Below the pieces are notes generated by a model that had not been told where the DNA came from, ran no database searches, and saw nothing but the letters and a program-made list of their open reading frames with translations. Below are positions 52,074-59,997 of a stretch of DNA of 64,000 nt, in pieces. How positions within the stretch are numbered: position 1 is the stretch's first letter; every line of letters begins with the position of its first letter. The position numbers and the translations under genes were made by a program. This stretch comes from Prochlorococcus sp. AG-347-J19 (GTDB taxonomy: Bacteria; Cyanobacteriota; Cyanobacteriia; PCC-6307; Cyanobiaceae): NCBI GenBank assembly GCA_003279015.1, contig QCBV01000007.1, positions 48,580 through 112,579 on the forward strand, read 5' to 3'.

Positions 52074-52576
52074 ATCACATAAAAGACAATTTCACCAATA
52101 ATCATTAAAACTGATAAGAATGTAAGTATTTTATATGTCCACAACGGAGATATATAGGATAAACCTTCTGTATTGATATTAGTTTTTTTCAAAATTTTAT
52201 CTAAAAAATTATCAAAATTTTCAATCCGTTGTGGCACGAGAATATTTTTACCTTTTATATCAACAAAATAAAAAACTCTACTACCTTGGCTAGTAGGTAA
52301 AGATTTTATAGACTTTATTTCTTTCCAACAAATTTCCCAGTTTTTTTTCCCAAAAGCTTTAGAAATAAAACCTGTTTTATAAGAAATTTTCTTCTCACAA
52401 GTTTCTACATAATCGCTAGTAATATTGACAATCAAAAATAGACCTAAAATAAATAAAAATAAAGAAGGTGTTTTCAATTCTTCACTCGAAATAAATGGGA
52501 TAGGGATTGTAAGGGCTATATACAACGAAATTAGAGAGCTTTTCACCGGGAAAAGAGTTTTAAATTTTTCTTTCAT
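52070..52576 (-). CDS. membrane protein with bacterial PH-like domain
   Basis: The 168-residue protein has two N-terminal helices (residues about 12-58), a soluble beta-rich centre with a pattern like bacterial PH domains (ISYKTGFISKAFGKKNWEI and IKSIKSLPTSQGSRVFYF), and one C-terminal helix (about 148-167). I do not recognise a named family with confidence. Its stop overlaps the response regulator stop by four bases (convergent), and it lies 15 bp downstream of crtH on the same strand. Confidence 0.55.
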   Translation of the reverse strand: MKEKFKTLFPVKSSLISLYIALTIPIPFISSEELKTPSLFLFILGLFLIVNITSDYVETCEKKISYKTGFISKAFGKKNWEICWKEIKSIKSLPTSQGSRVFYFVDIKGKNILVPQRIENFDNFLDKILKKTNINTEGLSYISPLWTYKILTFLSVLMIIGEIVFYVI

Positions 52577-52591
52577 GAGGTTAATTTAAAT

Positions 52592-54133
52592 TCAGTCAGG
52601 CAACTTAGAATCATTAATTTTTAATTTTGATCCAATTTTATGTGCACAAGCGTAACCACTAAAAGCTACAGCATTTAAACCTTGCCCTGGGAAACACGAA
52701 TCACCTACACAATAAAGATTTTCAATATTTGTGGTATTAAATGGCATTGGGAGAAGTCCAAGTAACTTTTTATTTGGAATTGGACCATAACTGCCCTCAA
52801 ATCTACCAAGAAACTTCCTATGGGTTCTAGGAGTACCAATTTCTTTATGATCAATATTTTGATCTAATTTTGGGATTATCTTAGAAATATGTTTAATTAA
52901 AAATGAATAGTAATTTTCTTTTTTTGAATGATATTCTTCTCTTGATATCCCATCCCATTCACTAATAGAAGAAGGAGTAAATGCATGAATGATGTGTTTG
53001 CCATCTGGAGCTAAAGATGGGTCAAGAAGGGTGGGGATAGAAATAAAAATTACTCCTTTTTCATTTTCTAATTCTTCCCAGTCCTCAACTATTATATGAT
53101 GACAATTAAAATTTTTATCTATTAGTTCACCTGCAACTCCTAAGTGTATTGAGACAAAAGATGGAGAAGGTTTGTAAGTTTTAGACCATTTATATTCGCT
53201 TTTTGGTACGTAATCTCTTTTAATTAACCCTTTATTATTATTAAGTCCAAATGTATCCCATCTTGTGGAGTTAGAGACAACGATATCCGCATAAATTTTC
53301 TCTCCATTTGATAGCTTTACCCCAAAAGCTTTTTCATCTTTCAAGAGTATCTCAGTAACATTAGCTCTATAACGTATTTTGCCCCCAAAATTTTCAATCC
53401 CATTTACTAATTTCTCTGCAATCCTACCTACACCTCCTTTTGGATAATTAATACCTCCAGCATGTCTATCTGTAAAAACCATTCCTGCATTAATCATTGG
53501 TGTTTTAAGAGCAGGCATAACTGACCAACAAAAACATTCAATATCGATAAACTTTAAAAGTTCAGAATCTTTAATAAATTTTCTTGCAACATCTCCAGCA
53601 TTTATTGGGAGCCATCTTGCGAGACCTAGGCAAGATAATGGGGCTTTAAAAAACACCTTAAAAAGATAGCTAGGATCCTCAATTGATAAAAGTGGCATAG
53701 AATCCAGACAATTAAAAACCTTTTTACAAGTCCCATAAAATCTCTTAATACCTTCTTTTTCTTTAGGGAAGCGATCCGATAATTTACTAATAAATTTTTC
53801 ATATTCTCTGTCAACTGAAATACTAAAATCATTTGGAAGATGATACTCCAACTGAACAGGATCAGGGATAGTTTCACATTTTTCTTTTACATCTCTTAGA
53901 GCTCGAGTTAATAAATTTGTATAACCTTTCTCTCCAAATCCAAAAATCATTGAAGCTCCAACATCAAAGGTATAACCTTTTCTCTTGAAAGAGCCCCCAC
54001 TTCCGCCAGGAATGATATATTTTTCAAGCACTAATACTTTCGCTCCTTTTGAAGCTAGCTGGGAAGCTGTAACCAAGCCGCCTATTCCAGAGCCGATAAT
54101 AATTGCATCAAAATTTTCTTTATATGCTTTCAT
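52592..54133 (-). CDS. crtH: carotenoid (prolycopene) isomerase
   Basis: CrtH converts poly-cis lycopene to all-trans lycopene for carotene synthesis. The 513-residue flavoprotein has the N-terminal dinucleotide motif IIGSGIGGLVTASQLA (residues 12-27), PGGSGGSFKRKGYTFDVGAS, typical of CRTISO, and a C-terminal FAD motif CVGDSCFPGQGLNAVAFSG. Length is normal. It is 25 bp downstream of trmFO and probably in the psbY-trmFO-crtH transcript. Other phytoene-desaturase-like oxidoreductases are less likely. Confidence 0.93.
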   Translation of the reverse strand: MKAYKENFDAIIIGSGIGGLVTASQLASKGAKVLVLEKYIIPGGSGGSFKRKGYTFDVGASMIFGFGEKGYTNLLTRALRDVKEKCETIPDPVQLEYHLPNDFSISVDREYEKFISKLSDRFPKEKEGIKRFYGTCKKVFNCLDSMPLLSIEDPSYLFKVFFKAPLSCLGLARWLPINAGDVARKFIKDSELLKFIDIECFCWSVMPALKTPMINAGMVFTDRHAGGINYPKGGVGRIAEKLVNGIENFGGKIRYRANVTEILLKDEKAFGVKLSNGEKIYADIVVSNSTRWDTFGLNNNKGLIKRDYVPKSEYKWSKTYKPSPSFVSIHLGVAGELIDKNFNCHHIIVEDWEELENEKGVIFISIPTLLDPSLAPDGKHIIHAFTPSSISEWDGISREEYHSKKENYYSFLIKHISKIIPKLDQNIDHKEIGTPRTHRKFLGRFEGSYGPIPNKKLLGLLPMPFNTTNIENLYCVGDSCFPGQGLNAVAFSGYACAHKIGSKLKINDSKLPD

Positions 54134-54158
54134 TTTTTAAATAATTGAATGCCTCATT

Positions 54159-55571
54159 TTAATTAATATGTACAATAAATTGATCTTTTTTAAAACATGA
54201 ACCTAGCATTTTTTTAAAACCCTGCAAGGCCTCAATAGACCTTTCCTGATAAGCTTTATATCTCATTTTTTTATCCTTTATTTTATTCCTTAATTCTGGC
54301 ATTAATCCAAATGTGGGCGGCATTGGTTGAAATTTATTTCTTTTTTGATTAGACATTATTACATTTTTATTACTTATAAATTTCATTAAAGAGCCTATCA
54401 TTGTTTCCTCAGGAAAAGTGACTGGAACTTTATTCATCGCCAGTAAAGAAGCATTAATACCTGCTAATAACCCTCCTGCTGCAGCCGCAGCATAGCCCTC
54501 AGTCCCAGTTATTTGTCCAGCTGCAAAAAGTGAATCCCTTTTTAAAAATTGAAGTGTTGGTGAAAGTAGTTTAGGTGATTCTAAAAATGTATTTCTATGC
54601 ATTACACCAAAACGAACAAACTCAGCTTTTTCCAAGCCAGGGATCATCCTGAAGACTCTTTTTTGCTCTGACCATTTTAAGTTTGTTTGAAAGCCAACCA
54701 TATTAAGTAATTTACCCTCTAAATCTTCTTTTCTTAATTGAACAATTGCATGAGGCCTTTTATTTAATCTATTTTCTCTATCAAATAAGTCTCCCCATTC
54801 TGGATTCCATAAACCGATGGATTTCAAAGGGCCATATCGCATTGTTTCAAGACCTCTTCTCGCTATTTCTTCAATTGGTAAACATGCTTCAAAAAAATTT
54901 GCTGATTCTTTTTCAAAATCTTTTAAAGAAACTTGTTGGGCTCTAATCAATTCTTTCCTAAAATTAATGTATTCATCTTCATTCATTGGACAATTTAAAT
55001 ATGCTGGATCACCTTTGTCATATCTACTCGCTTTAAATACTAATTTATGATCAATAGTATCACCATAGATAATTGGACTAGCCGCATCAAAAAAATGGCA
55101 AGAATCAATCCCTGTAAAATTTCTAATTTTATTTGCTAAAGCTTCAGATGTTAATGGACCAGTAGCAATTATAGTAATGGTATCTGATGGCGGTATAATT
55201 AATTGTTCGGCTCTTTTTATCTCTACTAAAGGGTGTTTTTTTAATACCTCTGTCAAACATTTACTAAATTTAGATCTATCAACAGCTAAAGCTCCCCCAG
55301 CGGGCACAGAGAATTTATCTGCTGTTTGAATTATTAGTGAGTTAAATCTTCTTAATTCTTCTTGCAGAAGTCCTGCAGCTCTATCTTTACTCAAGGCTCC
55401 AAAACTATTGCTACATACAAGTTCACCAAATTCACTGGTGTGATGAGCAGGAGTGGAAGATAGAGGTCTCATTTCAACTAATTTAACTGCTATCCCCGAG
55501 TTAGCAATTTGCCAAGCCGCTTCCGATCCAGCTAAACCGGCACCTATTACTATTACTTCTTTATCTACCAA
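54159..55571 (-). CDS. trmFO: methylenetetrahydrofolate-tRNA-(uracil-5-)-methyltransferase
   Basis: TrmFO makes ribothymidine at position 54 of tRNA using methylene-THF and FAD. The 470-residue protein begins with the FAD motif [16 protein letters not shown] (residues 6-21), then [20 protein letters not shown], and has a late [20 protein letters not shown]. These separate it from GidA/MnmG, which is longer. The start is TTG at 55571, because the FAD motif begins almost at once and no ATG precedes it. It lies 6 bp after the psbY stop. Confidence 0.94.
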   Translation of the reverse strand: MVDKEVIVIGAGLAGSEAAWQIANSGIAVKLVEMRPLSSTPAHHTSEFGELVCSNSFGALSKDRAAGLLQEELRRFNSLIIQTADKFSVPAGGALAVDRSKFSKCLTEVLKKHPLVEIKRAEQLIIPPSDTITIIATGPLTSEALANKIRNFTGIDSCHFFDAASPIIYGDTIDHKLVFKASRYDKGDPAYLNCPMNEDEYINFRKELIRAQQVSLKDFEKESANFFEACLPIEEIARRGLETMRYGPLKSIGLWNPEWGDLFDRENRLNKRPHAIVQLRKEDLEGKLLNMVGFQTNLKWSEQKRVFRMIPGLEKAEFVRFGVMHRNTFLESPKLLSPTLQFLKRDSLFAAGQITGTEGYAAAAAGGLLAGINASLLAMNKVPVTFPEETMIGSLMKFISNKNVIMSNQKRNKFQPMPPTFGLMPELRNKIKDKKMRYKAYQERSIEALQGFKKMLGSCFKKDQFIVHIN

Positions 55572-55577
55572 ATTAAA

Positions 55578-55694
55578 TTAATCCTTTCCCAAAAAATCTC
55601 TATTGAATTGTTCCCTCGCAGGCTTTTGTATATTGAATATGACCCATGCGAGAGCTGCGATAATAGGTGCGAAAACGACAATAGTTCTTAACAT
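55578..55694 (-). CDS. psbY: photosystem II protein Y
   Basis: This 38-residue protein ([20 protein letters not shown], then [18 protein letters not shown]) has one membrane helix and the conserved WxxFNI...QFN pattern of PsbY, a low-molecular-weight photosystem II subunit near cytochrome b559. It lies 6 bp upstream of trmFO on the same strand, so the two should be co-transcribed. Identification rests on length, helix position and the C-terminal Q-F-N motif. Confidence 0.85.
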
Positions 55695-55870
55695 CTTAAA
55701 AAATAAATATTTCTTAAATCATTTTAGCTTTCATTAGTGTATTAAGAGAGAATTTTTAATGTTTTATCTCATAAGTTAAGAATTGTATTTCTATTGTTCA
55801 AGTTAGGATAATAAGTTGTTTTTTTTACCTTAAAAAGGGATAATTTTTAATGTACTCAATTTTACAAAAT

Positions 55871-55942
55871 GGGTCGCTAGCTCAGCGGTAGAGCATCCGG
55901 CTTTTAACCGGCTGGTCCTGAGTTCGAATCTCAGGCGACCCA
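55871..55942 (+). tRNA. tRNA-Lys (anticodon UUU)
   Basis: The 72-nt sequence folds as a complete cloverleaf: acceptor GGGTCGC/GCGACCC, D arm GCTC..GAGC, anticodon arm CCGG-CTTTTAA-CCGG with anticodon TTT, T loop TTCGAAT, discriminator A. CCA is not encoded. It stands alone in a gene-poor stretch between psbY and hli. Confidence 0.97.
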
Positions 55943-56280
55943 CATTCAAATAAATTGAGTCATTTGAAATAATACAGTAAAAATTTTTTAAGATTCATAT
56001 AGTTTTCTGAATTAAAGTTCACAAATCAATTTTAACTAATTGGATCTGAGAGCAATATGTGAAAAGTTCAAAATGGAAGAACAATTTTCAGACTAGTAAA
56101 TATTTAACTTAATGAAGATTGGCTGGCCTTACTCATCAAATATACATTTATGTATCATTTATGTAAACAAATAGCCTATGAATTCTCAAAAAAGCCATCA
56201 AAAAAATAAATTCCAAAAAATTAGTTTACAAACCTTCATGAAATCTGTTACAATAATACACATAGATTTCTTTTATTATT
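55943..56280. other. intergenic region between tRNA-Lys and hli
   Basis: No convincing gene lies in these 338 bp. The stretch ATACAGTAAAAATTTTTT at 55972-55989 recurs exactly at 59743-59760, upstream of the second unknown region. A probable hli promoter -10 element (TACAAT) is at 56249-56254. The rest is AT-rich sequence with stops in all frames. Confidence 0.6.
56249..56254 (+). promoter_or_regulatory. probable -10 element of the hli promoter
   Basis: TACAAT occurs 27 nt before the hli start codon with no good -35 element. High-light-inducible genes in cyanobacteria are commonly driven by RpaB/stress-controlled promoters; a matching HLR1 site is not obvious here. The call rests on the hexamer and spacing only. 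Confidence 0.4.
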
Positions 56281-56388
56281 ATGACTCCTGAAGCAGAACG
56301 TTTTAATGGTTGGGCAGCAATGTTGGGTTTCGTTGCAGCAGTTGGTGCATACGTAACAACAGGACAAATCATCCCAGGATGGTTCTAA
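56281..56388 (+). CDS. hli: high-light-inducible protein (Hli/Scp)
   Basis: The 35-residue protein is a short one-helix Hli protein related to the LHC superfamily. It shows ERFNGWAAMLGFVAAVGAYV followed by TTGQIIPGWF, matching ExxNGxxAMxGF...TGxxxPG, with the usual Arg after NG replaced by Trp. Such proteins bind chlorophyll and carotenoid and protect nascent or stressed photosystems. It begins without a visible Shine-Dalgarno sequence and is followed by a large hairpin at 56467-56528. Confidence 0.9.
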   Translation: MTPEAERFNGWAAMLGFVAAVGAYVTTGQIIPGWF

Positions 56389-56466
56389 GTTTTAATTACC
56401 AAATTATTTAAGTTGTGAAAATTTAAACTTTTAAAGTTTCAAAAGCACTACTAAATATAAATAATT

Positions 56467-56534
56467 TGCCTAGATATACTTCTGTTTAAAATGTTTAACT
56501 ATCATTTTAATCAAAGTAGATCTAGGCATTTTTA
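56467..56534. terminator. long two-part hairpin with T tract after hli
   Basis: TGCCTAGATATACTT (56467-56481) pairs with AAGTAGATCTAGGCA (56514-56528) at 14 of 15 positions. Inside the loop TTAAAATG (56486-56493) pairs perfectly with CATTTTAA (56503-56510). T-rich sequence follows on the plus strand. It probably ends the hli transcript, but its size also suits a stable small RNA or 3' UTR element. Confidence 0.65.
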
Positions 56535-56595
56535 TTAATTTTTTTTTTAAAGAACTATTAGATAATCCCAGCTTGGCAAAAATAATAGGTTGTCT

Positions 56596-56748
56596 CTAAT
56601 TCGTCTTAGCGTTCTGATTTTTCTTTGTATTTTCTTCTATATTATCCAAACATGTTGAGCACAAGAGATGACCCTTTTTTTTCCAAAATGTCTTAGTAGA
56701 TCTCTCAATATCTTTCCTGCATATTAAACATTTAAATATAGGTGTCAT
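56596..56748 (-). CDS. small two-CxxC (zinc-ribbon-like) protein
   Basis: A 50-residue frame runs from ATG at 56748 to TAG at 56596: MTPIFKCLICRKDIERSTKT..., with cysteine pairs KCLIC at residues 7-10 and CSTC at residues 30-33, separated by a basic linker. The pattern suggests a zinc ribbon that could bind nucleic acid or protein. No Shine-Dalgarno is clear. I do not know a named family. Codon content and the regular spacing of the Cys pairs make it unlikely to be chance. Confidence 0.6.
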   Translation of the reverse strand: MTPIFKCLICRKDIERSTKTFWKKKGHLLCSTCLDNIEENTKKNQNAKTN

Positions 56749-57026
56749 TTTAATTTTGTTTTTTAGAACACAAATAATAATGTTATAAATAAGATTTTAA
56801 AAATGGCAATACATAAATTATTTTTTTTATTTTATTTACAAGTAGACTTTAACCTATTTTCAAATCGTAAATAAATAATTGTATATAATAGGTTTTAGTG
56901 CTCGCACAATCCTCAAAGTTAAAAGAATTAAAATACCTTTTTATAAATACAAAAAATTTAAATATCTAGAGCTAATTCAAAAAATTGGAAAAATATTGGA
57001 TAATCTTAAAAGCAAAGGTAATTAAT
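56749..57026. other. intergenic region upstream of the porin repeat
   Basis: This stretch holds no established gene. A good -10 element TATAAT is at 56884-56889 on the plus strand, and transcription from it would run to the terminator at 57064-57094. A TTG-started frame of 48 codons (56879-57025, a Lys/Ile-rich product) overlaps the same segment, but its start codon lies in the -10 region, so I do not call it a gene. Confidence 0.5.
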
Positions 57027-57094
57027 AAGTGTTTGTAGACAAAAAAAATTTTGTCATTAAAAAAGACCTGTTTTTAGGCAGGTCTTTTTTTTTT
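56896..57094 (+). ncRNA. candidate small RNA between hli and porin genes
   Basis: A TATAAT element at 56884-56889 lies about 200 nt upstream of a strong bidirectional terminator at 57064-57094, with no convincing coding frame between. This arrangement could produce an sRNA on the plus strand, facing the 3' end of the first porin gene. There is no conserved-family match that I recognise, so the call is weak. The 5' end is estimated from the -10 element. Confidence 0.25.
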
Positions 57095-58072
57095 GTATAG
57101 GAGATTTTCTAAATTTAAATTTAGAAGCTGAATGATGTCTTAACTAGGAAACCAGTTGTATCATCTGTACCAGTTGTTGAGCTTTCCTTAGTGTAAATCA
57201 CTGGTGTGATTGTCATGCCATCATTAACTGGGTATGCGTAATAAGCTTCGTACATGTAGTCTTCATCAGCATTTTCAGCAGTACTGCTGTGACCTGCTGC
57301 CAATCCAAAAGAACCTGGTCCAAATGCTTCATCCCACTGTAAGCCTACAAAGAAACTTGTGATTTCGTCTGCAGAAGTTGCAGCACTAGCATCGTCACCA
57401 ACTTCATAACCAACACTTATTGATGGTAAACCTGCTCCTTCAGGAGTGTAGTAACCGTTAAATGCAGTGTAGGTGTCTTCTTTAGATGTAGAAAGAACTC
57501 CATCTTCGATAGAAGCGTAAGTTATAGATACACCATAGTTAGAACCTGTATATGAACCGTTAAGTGCATACTTATCAAGTGACTCTTCAGTCATGATTCC
57601 TTTAGATTCTTCAGCATTTTTTGCTTGATATCCAAATGCAGCTGCAAATCCGTTACCGAAGTCGTAGCTAGATCCAAAAGTAACACCACCTGCAGTAGGG
57701 CCAGCGTTAACGTTACCGCAATCATCTAGTGTGTTTGTTGGTCCACCATATGTACATGCTGTTGTGAACAAAGCACTAGCATCTCCATTATCAGCAACGA
57801 ATACTGTTGCGCCACCTACTGGGAATGTATAAGAAACTCCATCAACCATTAGGTTGTCACCAGTTGCATTACCATCAAATTCTGTAACAGATGTTGTAGC
57901 TGCAGCAGTGTTACCAGCATCTAGAGATATATCAAGTGAATCTTCACCAGTGAAGCTAGTGTTTAAATCAATCTGGAAACCATAAGTTGCCATTACAGGG
58001 TAGTTTGTAGCAGCTGTTCCAGCGTCTACAGCACCTAGATAAAAGTCTGTACTGAATGATGCTGTTGTTGTT
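57027..58072 (-). repeat. 1,046-bp direct repeat, copy 1 (porin body and terminator)
   Basis: This segment is nearly identical to 58360-59405 at a constant offset of 1,333 bp. I find only a few differences: the T-tract edge of the terminator, and a T/C change in the porin body near 57964. It covers the 3' flank, the terminator and all of the porin except its first 76 or so residues. It ends abruptly inside the codon run for TTTASFS. Confidence 0.95.
57064..57094. terminator. bidirectional rho-independent terminator, porin copy 1
   Basis: AGACCTG (57064-57070) and CAGGTCT (57079-57085) form a 7-bp stem with an 8-nt loop and a run of ten Ts on the plus strand and six on the minus strand. It ends the first porin transcript and could end a plus-strand transcript arriving from 56.9 kb. 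It is copied exactly at 58397. Confidence 0.9.
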
Positions 58073-58299
58073 GAAGAAAATCCCCCATCATGAGAACTTC
58101 CACTTACTAAACCTTCTCCACCAGCAATTAACTGGCTATCATTTGATTCATCATTACCAAAAGAATTAGCGAATTCGATTGTATCTACATCAGAGTAAGC
58201 TGATATATCATTTAGGTTTACTTCAGAAGCGCTTACAGCTAATGGTGACATAAGACCCAAAGCTGCTGGAGCTACCAGCAAACTCTTAAAAAGTTTCAT
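57121..58299 (-). CDS. Som-type outer membrane porin, copy 1
   Basis: This is one of two tandem 392-residue outer membrane beta-barrel proteins. The signal peptide MKLFKSLLVAPAALGLMSPL ends near AVSA. A variable segment of about 50 residues rich in Asp, Asn, Ser and Gly follows, then a barrel starting TTTASFSTDFYLGAVDAG and ending in the terminal aromatic motif KTSFSF recognised by the BAM machinery. The SLH domain of larger Som porins is absent. A CFTTACTYGGP-type cysteine pair region (about residues 175-195) may be an external loop. It is separated from its twin by 154 bp including a terminator, so each gene has its own transcript. A Yfr1-complementary site precedes the start. Confidence 0.92.
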   Translation of the reverse strand: MKLFKSLLVAPAALGLMSPLAVSASEVNLNDISAYSDVDTIEFANSFGNDESNDSQLIAGGEGLVSGSSHDGGFSSTTTASFSTDFYLGAVDAGTAATNYPVMATYGFQIDLNTSFTGEDSLDISLDAGNTAAATTSVTEFDGNATGDNLMVDGVSYTFPVGGATVFVADNGDASALFTTACTYGGPTNTLDDCGNVNAGPTAGGVTFGSSYDFGNGFAAAFGYQAKNAEESKGIMTEESLDKYALNGSYTGSNYGVSITYASIEDGVLSTSKEDTYTAFNGYYTPEGAGLPSISVGYEVGDDASAATSADEITSFFVGLQWDEAFGPGSFGLAAGHSSTAENADEDYMYEAYYAYPVNDGMTITPVIYTKESSTTGTDDTTGFLVKTSFSF

Positions 58300-58305
58300 G
58301 AAAAT

Positions 58306-58314
58306 TCCTCACAC
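58306..58314 (-). promoter_or_regulatory. Yfr1-complementary site before porin copy 1
   Basis: On the minus strand the leader reads GTGTGAGGA ending 6 nt before the ATG. It is the reverse complement of TCCTCACAC, part of the unpaired ACUCCUCACAC core of the cyanobacterial sRNA Yfr1, and overlaps the Shine-Dalgarno GAGGA. Pairing would block ribosome entry. Yfr1 itself is not in the window. Confidence 0.7.
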
Positions 58315-58359
58315 AGAAATTAAATATAACTAAAGATAAATTAAACATATTTAATTTTC

Positions 58360-59405
58360 AAGTGTTTGTAGACAAAAAAAATTTTGTCATTAAAAAAGAC
58401 CTGTTTTTAGGCAGGTCTTTTTTTTGTGTATAGGAGATTTTCTAAATTTAAATTTAGAAGCTGAATGATGTCTTAACTAGGAAACCAGTTGTATCATCTG
58501 TACCAGTTGTTGAGCTTTCCTTAGTGTAAATCACTGGTGTGATTGTCATGCCATCATTAACTGGGTATGCGTAATAAGCTTCGTACATGTAGTCTTCATC
58601 AGCATTTTCAGCAGTACTGCTGTGACCTGCTGCCAATCCAAAAGAACCTGGTCCAAATGCTTCATCCCACTGTAAGCCTACAAAGAAACTTGTGATTTCG
58701 TCTGCAGAAGTTGCAGCACTAGCATCGTCACCAACTTCATAACCAACACTTATTGATGGTAAACCTGCTCCTTCAGGAGTGTAGTAACCGTTAAATGCAG
58801 TGTAGGTGTCTTCTTTAGATGTAGAAAGAACTCCATCTTCGATAGAAGCGTAAGTTATAGATACACCATAGTTAGAACCTGTATATGAACCGTTAAGTGC
58901 ATACTTATCAAGTGACTCTTCAGTCATGATTCCTTTAGATTCTTCAGCATTTTTTGCTTGATATCCAAATGCAGCTGCAAATCCGTTACCGAAGTCGTAG
59001 CTAGATCCAAAAGTAACACCACCTGCAGTAGGGCCAGCGTTAACGTTACCGCAATCATCTAGTGTGTTTGTTGGTCCACCATATGTACATGCTGTTGTGA
59101 ACAAAGCACTAGCATCTCCATTATCAGCAACGAATACTGTTGCGCCACCTACTGGGAATGTATAAGAAACTCCATCAACCATTAGGTTGTCACCAGTTGC
59201 ATTACCATCAAATTCTGTAACAGATGTTGTAGCTGCAGCAGTGTTACCAGCATCTAGAGATATATCAAGTGAATCTTCACCAGTGAAGCTAGTGTTCAAA
59301 TCAATCTGGAAACCATAAGTTGCCATTACAGGGTAGTTTGTAGCAGCTGTTCCAGCGTCTACAGCACCTAGATAAAAGTCTGTACTGAATGATGCTGTTG
59401 TTGTT
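58360..59405 (-). repeat. 1,046-bp direct repeat, copy 2 (porin body and terminator)
   Basis: Second copy of the repeat described at 57027-58072. The identity includes synonymous positions, non-coding 3' flank and terminator, so it reflects recent duplication or gene conversion and not selection on protein sequence alone. Confidence 0.95.
58397..58425. terminator. bidirectional rho-independent terminator, porin copy 2
   Basis: AGACCTG (58397-58403) and CAGGTCT (58412-58418) form the same 7-bp stem as at 57064, with eight Ts on the plus strand and six on the minus strand. It lies between the two porin genes and separates their transcripts. Confidence 0.9.
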
Positions 59406-59632
59406 TCAGAGAAACTACCAGCCTCAACTTCATTAAGTCTTGCTTCTAATCCATCAACACGACTGTTTGTAACAGCAAGTTCTTGTGGATAGAATTCGCC
59501 AATGTTCTGTACTTCTTCAGAAGAAGAGTAGCCAGAAACCTCAGCAAGGTTAAGCTCATTAGCTGTTGCAGACATAGGTGCTAGAAGACCTAATGTTGCA
59601 GGAGCAATAAGCAAGCTTTTGAAAAGCTTCAT
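58454..59632 (-). CDS. Som-type outer membrane porin, copy 2
   Basis: The barrel (about residues 77-392) is the same as in porin copy 1, but the N-terminal part differs. After the signal peptide MKLFKSLLIAPATLGLLAPM comes a segment with FYPQELAVTNSRVDGLEARL, which resembles the short coiled-coil spacer that follows the SLH domain in cyanobacterial porins. The frame is open to 59695, but I chose the ATG at 59632. It gives the conserved signal peptide and the same 392-residue length as copy 1, and it places the ribosome-binding/Yfr1 site 6 nt upstream. Confidence 0.92.
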   Translation of the reverse strand: MKLFKSLLIAPATLGLLAPMSATANELNLAEVSGYSSSEEVQNIGEFYPQELAVTNSRVDGLEARLNEVEAGSFSETTTASFSTDFYLGAVDAGTAATNYPVMATYGFQIDLNTSFTGEDSLDISLDAGNTAAATTSVTEFDGNATGDNLMVDGVSYTFPVGGATVFVADNGDASALFTTACTYGGPTNTLDDCGNVNAGPTAGGVTFGSSYDFGNGFAAAFGYQAKNAEESKGIMTEESLDKYALNGSYTGSNYGVSITYASIEDGVLSTSKEDTYTAFNGYYTPEGAGLPSISVGYEVGDDASAATSADEITSFFVGLQWDEAFGPGSFGLAAGHSSTAENADEDYMYEAYYAYPVNDGMTITPVIYTKESSTTGTDDTTGFLVKTSFSF

Positions 59633-59637
59633 AAATT

Positions 59638-59646
59638 TCCTCACAC
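59638..59646 (-). promoter_or_regulatory. Yfr1-complementary site before porin copy 2
   Basis: The minus-strand leader has GTGTGAGGA ending 5 nt before the ATG at 59632, the same 9-nt element as before porin copy 1, although the surrounding leaders are different and outside the 1,046-bp repeat. Its conservation in unlike leaders argues for function, most simply as the Shine-Dalgarno and Yfr1 pairing site. Confidence 0.7.
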
Positions 59647-59832
59647 GAAATTTAAAGGACACTTTAAGATAGTGTATTTTTACGTACAAAATCAAGTATT
59701 AATCGCTACATTTTTTGGAAATTTGTGACAGTTTCTTAATTGATACAGTAAAAATTTTTTGAAAATAACTATTTCTAATCAAAAATCTAAAAGTTTGTTC
59801 TTGAAAAATTAGTAATTAATATGAGATGTTTT

Positions 59833-59997
59833 TTAAATTTTTTTTGAAATTTTGAATGAAACCTTTTTGGTTTTGTATTTTTTTGTTTTAGTGCTTCCTA
59901 TTGCATCAACGTACCATCCAGAGGCTATCCTCGTATCAATCTCTTCATAACTTTCAGTACGATTCAACTTACTTAAAGATTTCTTTTTATAGTCCAT
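59833..59997 (-). CDS. possible small basic protein
   Basis: A 54-residue frame starts with MDYKKKSLSKLNRTESYEEI (I prefer this Met to the upstream extension to 60024) and includes ASGWYVDAIGST before a Lys-rich tail. The composition is very basic. There is no clear ribosome-binding site and no family I know. It stands alone between the porin promoter and the small membrane protein gene, so chance remains a real alternative in AT-rich DNA. Confidence 0.35.
   Translation of the reverse strand: MDYKKKSLSKLNRTESYEEIDTRIASGWYVDAIGSTKTKKYKTKKVSFKISKKI

Noticed and set aside
56803..56874. A 23-codon ATG frame on the plus strand
   Set aside because: Very short, no ribosome-binding site and AT-rich composition that makes such frames frequent by chance.
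59633..59695. N-terminal extension of porin copy 2
   Set aside because: It would place 21 basic residues before a complete signal peptide and would translate through the ribosome-binding/Yfr1 site. Porin copy 1 starts at the equivalent Met.
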